Part shown: positions 26,501 through 32,696 of the stretch, piece after piece | How the letters are laid out: every line of letters starts with the position of its first letter | How positions within the stretch are numbered: the first letter of the stretch is position 1 | NCBI GenBank assembly: GCA_028291905.1 | Contig: JAQGNK010000322.1 | Span: 1-32,696, forward strand | Reading direction: 5' to 3' | Source of the DNA: Polaromonas sp. | Lineage (GTDB): Bacteria > Pseudomonadota > Gammaproteobacteria > Burkholderiales > Burkholderiaceae_C | Length of the DNA: 32,696 bases | Notes under the pieces: generated by a model | Database searches by the model: none | Told to the model about the DNA's origin: nothing | What the model saw: only the letters and a program-made list of their open reading frames with translations | Made by a program: the position numbers and the translations under genes

Positions 26501-29350
26501 AAGAGGAATACCAATTTTCAAGTCACCAATGACCTTGATTGATTCGTCTTCTTTTTCTGCCTCAGAGGCATTAAAAATATTTTCTGCCTTGACGGAAACA
26601 GCCTCGGGCTCTGTTTCGGCAAAGGACAACTCCACCGGCTGAGGAGAATTGACTTGAACAGCACTTGAATTTTCCGCAGGAAGGTCAAAATACAAGTCGA
26701 AGTCATTTCCGGTCAACTCAACTACCTCTGCAACTTCTGGTACTTCCGGTGCTGCAACTTGGGTATATATTTCAGAAGGTACTGAGAAAAGTTGATCGAA
26801 TTCAATCTCTGCCTCCGTCTGCTCGACAAGTATTTCTCCTGGCGTTGTAACGGATTGGTCCTCAGCCAGAAGCTGATTTTCAATCAAAGAAACCTTACTA
26901 ATGGAAGGCATTGCAAGTGGTTCAATTGTTTTACCACTCAAGATCAGCGCAATATAGCGACTTTCCAGACGCATAGCATCTGCGCTGCTACAAAAAGGAA
27001 TGGCAGACCACAAGCTATCCTGGTTAGTCGATATGTCGGCAATCCAGCGTTCAAAACCAGAAATAACCTCGGAACATAAAGTGCGAAATTCCTTGGTGGA
27101 TGTTTTTTGATCAGCAAGCCAGCTGTTGAGCATTTGCTCCATTGCCCATGCTGCTTCCCCAAACTCTCTCAATCCAACCATTCTCGCGCTACCCTTAAGG
27201 GTATGAAAAGCACGTCGCAATACCGTTAATTGCTCACTGTCTGCAGGATCATTGGCAAGTGTTTTGAGTGCTTGGGATGCATTGCCAGTTACTTCCTTGG
27301 CCTCTTCAAGGAAAATATCCCGCAAATCATCTTCTTCAAAATCGGCTGGATCAGCAAGTGTCATGGCTGCTTTCACATCCATTAAATCAATAGCCTGCGC
27401 CGATTCCACTGCGGCAGCCACCAGTTGATCAACACTGTCTTTTTCAACATTTAGTTCAACATCGGCCCGCATTAACTGATCAACAGCTTTTGCGTCGTTG
27501 AGACTGGCATCCGTAATCGATTCAAACTCTACTAGGTCATTATTAACAGTAATCTTTGCAGCAGCATCGGTCAGATTGACGGAACGCCCCATCATTGGCT
27601 TGAGTTCGCCTTTTTCTTCATCATAAATAAACAGCTTTTTTGCCAAAACAGGTTGATAGTCAAGCATGTCGATAAGAAAGCTCAACGCGCCTAAATTATT
27701 ACCAAGCTGATCAAAGATACCTGCAGTACGGACTAATTTCTCATCAATTTCAGTGTCAAGCATTTGCTCAACGCTGCTTTTCATATACAAGATAGCCTTG
27801 GATGCTTGATCAATTCCCAACACAGACATCACGCCGCGCATTTGCAGCAACTGTCCTGGTACTAATTGCAAACTTGATTTATTCTGAGGATTACGAAAAA
27901 ACGCATCTAGCGAAGCTTCAAGTTCACCCAAAGAAATGCGTAATTCACTAACCACACTGCCCATAGTGTGCTTATCACTGACACGACGATATAACTCCTC
28001 CATCCAAGCTTCAAGAGGTTGGGGTTCGCCGCCATTTTTTACTCCCTCTAAACGCTCGGCCAAGCTATTAGTTCTTATTGTCAATTGAGGATCAGCAGGA
28101 TCTAGATCTTCAAATACCGCCTCCAGATAAAGTACAGACGTAGCAACCTCCATTGCCAGCGGCACAGCAGGTGCCTGACCTGTGCGCACTGTGGTTTCAA
28201 TGGCCTGAGTCAATGCCTGAGCAAGTGACTCGCTGGCTGAATGAAGCTTGCGTAGCGAGTCTGTAACAAGACTAAACTGGTCAGCTACAAGTTTGATTTT
28301 GCTGGTCTCACCGGCACAAAGGGAAGACCAAGCGTCCTTGGCTAAAACAATCCGCTTGCGTGCTTGCGCAAGAAGCGCTGGATCGAAACGACCGAATTGC
28401 ACCAGTTCGTAATCAACGGGCTTGAATCTTGTCAGTCCATAGGCTAGGCGCACTGCCGATAAAGCTGGAGTGTCACTAGCCCGATTTGATACAGCCTGCG
28501 CACAGAAAAAAAGCAGGTCCAGCACCAAGCGTTCCGAAATGGAAATATCACCTTTTGCCAATGAAGCGTACTGTAGCAAAATTCGGGAAGCTGCACGTTT
28601 TACATACAGGTCAGAGGCTAGCAGCTTGTGTGCAACTGCTTCAAAATACCCTGCCGCAATCAACCAAAAAATCCTTGGTTGCCGTTCAGTCTGATTTGAC
28701 GCGAACTCAAGACTCAAATCCTTGAGGCTCCGGGCAGCTTGCGGAGCTTTTCCTTTCATAAGCTTAAGCACAGACTGATCAAGAATGGCACGGGCATCGG
28801 CATCATAATGACGCGCCGCCGGCATAACAGACAGTTGAGGCTCCAGCCAGCGCCACTCATAGGGCCATAAATCCGCAGGATGAATACGCTCGGCCCGGAC
28901 CAGCTCCTGCACATCACGGTACTGCGGAAACAATGACACAGCAGAAACCGGCTTGTCTGCCAAGACGCCTTCAAGATACTCTGTTAAAGCAAAGCTGGCA
29001 TGCTCGATTTTTGCAACCGCATCCTGACTGCAAAGCTCAGGTTGTTGCAAAAACTTTTGAACAGCCGCCTCCATGGCCCTGAGCACCAGTGCAGGTCCTG
29101 CTAAGCCAATCAGTTCCAGAGCGCCAACTGCCTGATGCAGTTGCTGCCGTGCGATGCGTAATTGACTCGCATCTATAGCAGCCAGATCGGATCCACGGCC
29201 TATATCCGCATCCCATGTGAAGCGCTTTAATGCCTTAGACGCACTCTCAAGCGATTTTCGAAGCTCATCAAGCACCCAAGCCAGCGGACCTAAGTCATTT
29301 ATAGCGAAATCGGGTTCTGCGGCGGTTGAATTCGTGACCATGGAGTGCAT
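23501..29350 (-). CDS. chpA: ChpA/PilL-type hybrid chemosensory histidine kinase (Hpt domains-CheA kinase-CheW-REC)
   Basis: 1949 aa; Hpt motifs HTLKGSARMVGL, HSLAGSSATVGF, HTLKGSARLAGA; kinase MMPAFEHLLRNCVTHGIE; GRGIGMDVVRTDV; REC ILVVDDSITVRRV...VLSDIEMPRMDG...GKP. Confidence 0.94.
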   Translation of the reverse strand: MHSMVTNSTAAEPDFAINDLGPLAWVLDELRKSLESASKALKRFTWDADIGRGSDLAAIDASQLRIARQQLHQAVGALELIGLAGPALVLRAMEAAVQKFLQQPELCSQDAVAKIEHASFALTEYLEGVLADKPVSAVSLFPQYRDVQELVRAERIHPADLWPYEWRWLEPQLSVMPAARHYDADARAILDQSVLKLMKGKAPQAARSLKDLSLEFASNQTERQPRIFWLIAAGYFEAVAHKLLASDLYVKRAASRILLQYASLAKGDISISERLVLDLLFFCAQAVSNRASDTPALSAVRLAYGLTRFKPVDYELVQFGRFDPALLAQARKRIVLAKDAWSSLCAGETSKIKLVADQFSLVTDSLRKLHSASESLAQALTQAIETTVRTGQAPAVPLAMEVATSVLYLEAVFEDLDPADPQLTIRTNSLAERLEGVKNGGEPQPLEAWMEELYRRVSDKHTMGSVVSELRISLGELEASLDAFFRNPQNKSSLQLVPGQLLQMRGVMSVLGIDQASKAILYMKSSVEQMLDTEIDEKLVRTAGIFDQLGNNLGALSFLIDMLDYQPVLAKKLFIYDEEKGELKPMMGRSVNLTDAAAKITVNNDLVEFESITDASLNDAKAVDQLMRADVELNVEKDSVDQLVAAAVESAQAIDLMDVKAAMTLADPADFEEDDLRDIFLEEAKEVTGNASQALKTLANDPADSEQLTVLRRAFHTLKGSARMVGLREFGEAAWAMEQMLNSWLADQKTSTKEFRTLCSEVISGFERWIADISTNQDSLWSAIPFCSSADAMRLESRYIALILSGKTIEPLAMPSISKVSLIENQLLAEDQSVTTPGEILVEQTEAEIEFDQLFSVPSEIYTQVAAPEVPEVAEVVELTGNDFDLYFDLPAENSSAVQVNSPQPVELSFAETEPEAVSVKAENIFNASEAEKEDESIKVIGDLKIGIPLYNVYLAEADEWSRRLVNEVAEWALESEQPVSASSIAFAHSLAGSSATVGFIALSEMARALEHALTNSRNHHSHGASAYGQLFIEASEDIRRLLNQFAAGFLKTPQPGLLDRLNQLEFSDSVMPQAYEDQDIQPFVDVASADTEKINLATSHAEVGSKLQAENQPLFPALVINAVIAQPVAVSAQPEAVTLVFNDDVDADIDAVDAIDPDLFPIFEEECAELMPRLGAALRQWAEKPTVQAPRLEVLRVLHTLKGSARLAGAMRLGEMAHRIESDIAFIRSDAAENHNFEPLLTRFDGMQTTFEALRHMDAVGVQAQPAPVETVPVVAVKPDLQELSIFTTKVDDEIAATSSGASFGARKIQIPGPQAMVMQPLRQAANATIRVRAQLLDRMVNQAGEVMITRSRLEAEIGQLRISLNDMTGSLTRLRQQLRDVELQAETQMQSRLALAKEAQAGFDPLEFDRFTRVQELTRMMAESVNDVATVQRTLQRTIEATEDDLIAQGRQTRELQRDLLRTRMVEFEGVSERLYRVVRQASKETGKQVRLDLLGGSLEMDRGMLDRMMPAFEHLLRNCVTHGIESPEDRIKAGKDPVGLISIHLRQEGNDVSVAFSDDGAGLDLARIRQQGIRLGLVTAEQVIDPESTANLIFLPGFSTAEVVTELAGRGIGMDVVRTDVIALGGRINTSTVAGKGTNFTLVLPLTTAVTQVVMIRAGTMSVGVPANVVETVRRTPTAELQQAYRTGMLDVGGEMVPFFWSGALLQASHTSGEAQAKHTPVVIFRSAAQRIAMHVDEVMGNREVVVKNLGPQLSGLPGLTGMSVLPSGAVVLIYNPVALAAVYGEHARAWTRQNSEPGLVEDSGGHVAKIVVAPAPPKIPLILVVDDSITVRRVTQRMLLRDGYRVAMAADGLQALERLQEEIPAVVLSDIEMPRMDGFDLARNIRADARTKDLPIIMITSRIAGKHNDHAMELGVNHYLGKPSSEEELLRLVRQYCSVTSEVAA

Positions 29351-29406
29351 AAATAACAGGCAGGTTCAGGAATTGAAATTTTCAGTCAGGACATCAGGCA
29401 GTCGTG

Positions 29407-31686
29407 TCAAGCGATCTTGAATCGTGACACGGATTGACGCAGTTCTTCAGCCATGCGGGAGAGGTCACGTACCTGCTGTGCCGTGGAACGGGTACCTTCG
29501 CCGGTTTGCTCCGTTACAACGAAAATATGCTGAATATTGTCTGCCACCACATTCGCAGACGCTGCTTCCTTGGAAGCAGAATCTGAAATCTGCGCAATCA
29601 GATCAGCAAGATGGCGCGATACCTGGTCAATCTCTGTAAGTGCTGTACCAGCACTGTCTGAAAGCTTGGCTCCTTCAACTACACCTTGCGTTGACCGTTC
29701 CATAGCAGCAACCGCATCCTGCGTGTCGGTCTGAATGGCCTTAACCAGTGCTGAAATCTGGCGAGTTGCATCCGCAGAACGTTCAGCCAGACGTTGCACC
29801 TCTTCGGCAACCACCGAGAAACCACGACCAGCCTCACCTGCTGACGCCGCTTGAATGGCGGCATTGAGAGCCAGCACGTTGGTTTGTTCGGTAATATCTG
29901 AAATCAGCTCGGTAATTTCACCAATTTCTTGGGACGATTCACCCAAGCGCTTGATGCGCTTGGAGGTTTCCTGAATCTGATCGCGAATTGAGTTCATACC
30001 ACCGATGGCATTTTGCACGGCTTGCAGTCCAGACTCGGCAGCCGTCAGCGACTGGCGCGCTACCAAGGAAGATTCTTGCGCCTGCGTGGACACTTCGTTG
30101 ATTCGAATAGCCATGTCAAGTACTGACTGACCAGTTTCCCGAATTTCTCGCAACTGCTCGGTCGAAGTAGCCAGAAGCTCGGTCGATGTATTTTCTACCT
30201 GTGCTGTCGTTTGTGCCACACGAGTTGCCGTACTCTGAACATTGCCTACCAGTTGGCGCAATTCCTCCACGGTGTAATTCACCGAGTCCGCAATAGCGCC
30301 TGTAATATCTTCAGTCACAGTCGCTTCTTGCGTTAGATCTCCTTCAGCCACTGTCTGCAACTCGTTCATCAAACGCAAAATAGCTGCCTGGTTAGCATCA
30401 TTGACGCGCTTGGCATCCTGCTCTTGGCTTTTCGCATCTTGACGCTGACCTTCAGCGACTGCCTGGCGTTGCTGGCTGTCCTTAACCTGTAACCGAGCCA
30501 AGCCTGCAGCGCATAAGAGCGCAACAATAGCAGCAACCAGCAGTGTCGAAAGCGCGCCAGCGCCCAAGCCAGTTTGAGAAGAGAGCTTGCTCTGCAGATC
30601 TTCAAGGTCTCGACGCAATGGTTCACTATCAGCAATGATCGAGGCCTGCGCCTCACGGGCAGAAACCAAGCCCTGCAAGTTACCTAAAATAGCACCTGCC
30701 TGCACCCGCGTTTTTTCATAAAGTGCTACCAAAGCCTCAAGGCGCTCACGGGTCTGCGCATCTTTAGAGGCGCCAAGACGCAATTCAGGACTGCCTTCAA
30801 GCAAGCCTTGGGCAATTTCTTTAAATGAATTCAAATCCTTGCCTAGCAAGAACACGGCTTCAGGACTCACACCTTCCATAGTGAGAAATTCGTTGGCGGA
30901 CTTACCAATTCGCTGTGTAAGCATCACCAGCTGACCTGATGCTGAAATTTCTGTTGGCGCAGCATTTTGCTGAAGCTTGAGCGATGAAACCGTTTCGGCA
31001 ATTTCAAGCAAATCCGAAGACTGACGATTGATGGTACGCAGCGCTTCGCCCACTTGCAGCAGAATGGTTTGCTGACCCATGACAATATTGGCGTTTTGCT
31101 CTGCACGCTCCACCAGTGGCGTAACTTTTTCAACTTCAGGCTGTAAAGCGGCATTTACCGGAGTCAGGCGCAAGCTTTCATCGCCAGACTTCATTCCACG
31201 AACGGTTTTAGCCAGTACATCAGCGCTTTCCCGTACATCAGGAAAGGCTTGAGCGCTACCCACCAGTGCTTGCGATGTGGATTTTGCCAGCCGCTGCGAT
31301 TGCATCAAGGACTGTCCAGTTGCCGCCACCTGCTGGGCAACACGCTCTGCTTTGTTCAAAGCAAAAACCGTTACAAAACCCAAAACGGTGACGGCTATAG
31401 CCAGCATTACAACCAAAATTTTCTGGTGCTGGCCCAGTGTACGCACACCAAGTACGGGAAGACTTAGTAATTCAGTGTTGACTTGCGCACGCTCTTCATT
31501 CAGAGCCATGCTGCTTGGCGCAAAAATCTCCTCTTGACCTTCCGCAGAAGAAAGCCGGGCATTTTCATTTATTTTTTTACCGGCAAGAGAATCACGCTCT
31601 ATTCCCGCAGAGGCCAGGACCATACTGTCTTCAGGCTGATTTGACCTGGTTTTAAGCATCTTCTGGATATTTTCAATAACAGACAT
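29407..31686 (-). CDS. pilJ: Twitching-motility methyl-accepting chemotaxis protein PilJ
   Basis: TM helices plus MCP hairpin [55 protein letters not shown]; start at internal ATG 31686. Confidence 0.93.
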   Translation of the reverse strand: MSVIENIQKMLKTRSNQPEDSMVLASAGIERDSLAGKKINENARLSSAEGQEEIFAPSSMALNEERAQVNTELLSLPVLGVRTLGQHQKILVVMLAIAVTVLGFVTVFALNKAERVAQQVAATGQSLMQSQRLAKSTSQALVGSAQAFPDVRESADVLAKTVRGMKSGDESLRLTPVNAALQPEVEKVTPLVERAEQNANIVMGQQTILLQVGEALRTINRQSSDLLEIAETVSSLKLQQNAAPTEISASGQLVMLTQRIGKSANEFLTMEGVSPEAVFLLGKDLNSFKEIAQGLLEGSPELRLGASKDAQTRERLEALVALYEKTRVQAGAILGNLQGLVSAREAQASIIADSEPLRRDLEDLQSKLSSQTGLGAGALSTLLVAAIVALLCAAGLARLQVKDSQQRQAVAEGQRQDAKSQEQDAKRVNDANQAAILRLMNELQTVAEGDLTQEATVTEDITGAIADSVNYTVEELRQLVGNVQSTATRVAQTTAQVENTSTELLATSTEQLREIRETGQSVLDMAIRINEVSTQAQESSLVARQSLTAAESGLQAVQNAIGGMNSIRDQIQETSKRIKRLGESSQEIGEITELISDITEQTNVLALNAAIQAASAGEAGRGFSVVAEEVQRLAERSADATRQISALVKAIQTDTQDAVAAMERSTQGVVEGAKLSDSAGTALTEIDQVSRHLADLIAQISDSASKEAASANVVADNIQHIFVVTEQTGEGTRSTAQQVRDLSRMAEELRQSVSRFKIA

Positions 31687-31723
31687 TGGTAAGCCTTCGG
31701 GTAAAACAGAGTAAGAAAGAACG

Positions 31724-32254
31724 CTAAGCAGCAATGGCCAAAAAATTAACTTGTTGAGCAAGCAGTTGGAGATTGATTTCCTGCCAGCTTTCACCGTTTA
31801 AATCAATGTACCTATTGCCAAAAAATTCAGGAGCTTCTGGTGCCCGTTCTGAAAAATCAATAAAAGCGTCCTGCTTTCGCAGCCCAGCCAGCTTATCGAT
31901 CAACAATACACAATTAACCTCAAGTGCGCTATTCAAAGAAACGAGACGCGAATCCGTTCGGGCAAGTTCGTTTCTAGCTTGAGTTGTTTGACCGCCTACG
32001 TAACAAGCCAAGTCAACCACCCCATAAAGACCGCCACGCAAGTTGGCGACACCCAAAAACCAGAACTGTGAATACGAGACGGGTTGAATACTCACCCAAG
32101 GAAAAATCTCGCCAGATTGAGCCAGGGGAAACAGATATTTTTTGCTTCCAGCCTGAACGGCAAGCCACAGCGGCGCGATACCTTCAGTTCGGGCAAGTTT
32201 TAATCTTTCCGCAAGACGCGTCTGCAGCTCTTTTAGAGCTTGTCTGTTAGCCAT
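31724..32254 (-). CDS. pilI: CheW-like protein PilI
   Basis: CheW-like segment [23 protein letters not shown]; position between pilH and pilJ. Confidence 0.88.
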   Translation of the reverse strand: MANRQALKELQTRLAERLKLARTEGIAPLWLAVQAGSKKYLFPLAQSGEIFPWVSIQPVSYSQFWFLGVANLRGGLYGVVDLACYVGGQTTQARNELARTDSRLVSLNSALEVNCVLLIDKLAGLRKQDAFIDFSERAPEAPEFFGNRYIDLNGESWQEINLQLLAQQVNFLAIAA

Positions 32255-32274
32255 ATTATGGTTTTATAGCCAAA

Positions 32275-32640
32275 TCAGCCAAGTGCCTTGATTTTTGCCA
32301 TCAACTCTCCGGCATCAACAGGCTTGGTAATGTAATCACGGGCTCCCTGCCGCATACCCCAAACTCGATCCGTTTCCTGGTTTTTACTGGTACACATCAT
32401 GATTGGAATATCTGAATACAGCGGATCACGCGCAATTGCACGAGTCAACTGAAAGCCATTTTGTCCCGGCATCACAACATCCATCAGAATCAATTCAGGC
32501 TTATCTTCAGCCAGACGGCGAAATGCATCTTCTGCATTTTCCGCGGTCTTTACGGTAAATCCGTTTTTGACCAGCAAATCCGTTAAAAACATCAACTCGG
32601 TTTTCGAGTCATCCACGACTAATACTTTTTTAATTTGCAT
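32275..32640 (-). CDS. pilH: Response regulator PilH
   Basis: KVLVVDDSKTELMFLTDLL...LILMDVVMPGQNGFQLTRAI...MMCTSKNQETDRVWGMRQGARDYITKPV; ATG at 32640 (TGATG overlap with upstream stop). Confidence 0.92.
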   Translation of the reverse strand: MQIKKVLVVDDSKTELMFLTDLLVKNGFTVKTAENAEDAFRRLAEDKPELILMDVVMPGQNGFQLTRAIARDPLYSDIPIMMCTSKNQETDRVWGMRQGARDYITKPVDAGELMAKIKALG

Positions 32641-32696
32641 CACATTTCCTTCTGTTTAAGACTACCCAGGGCCTGAACGATTTTCAACAGTTGATC
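32640..32696 (-). CDS. pilG: C-terminal end of upstream gene, probably PilG response regulator (partial)
   Basis: DQLLKIVQALGSLKQKEM* in frame, stop overlapping the pilH ATG; expected pilG position. Confidence 0.5.
   Translation of the reverse strand, partial: DQLLKIVQALGSLKQKEM

Noticed and set aside
32255-32275. Possible tail fragment of the palindromic element (ttttatagccaaatca)
   Set aside because: Only ~15 nt of similarity to the tail of copy D, without the 17-nt palindrome; could be chance
1-32696. CRISPR array or intact defence island
   Set aside because: No regularly spaced direct repeats with unique spacers; no Cas, restriction or other defence gene motifs; only toxin-antitoxin remnants

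Overview
Window from a GC-rich betaproteobacterial chromosome; gene content and dispersed repeats look like Comamonadaceae (Polaromonas/Rhodoferax-like), which is inference. Left to right: end of a VWA-domain protein gene; tamA-tamB; tRNA-Arg(CCT) followed by a badly decayed P4-type tyrosine integrase and yefM/yoeB toxin-antitoxin remnants (a genomic-island scar); orphan sensor histidine kinase; a candidate 33-aa membrane sORF; a Stealth-type sugar-phosphotransferase; an MFS exporter; a Cys-repeat periplasmic protein plus CsbD; a divergent Fur-box-associated ferric-type ABC transporter (permease/ATPase); a yqgE-ruvX-pyrR-pyrB-(small ORF)-pyrC'-plsC cluster; photolyase; and a pilG(partial)-pilH-pilI-pilJ-chpA chemosensory cluster. 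The least explained signal is a dispersed ~68-bp palindromic element. It has six copies that align without gaps and one degraded copy. One copy lies wholly inside the 3' end of the ABC ATPase ORF, where it supplies about 23 C-terminal residues and sits beside the stop codon. I found no convincing new defence or biosynthetic system. Family names come from motif recognition by eye; no search was run.
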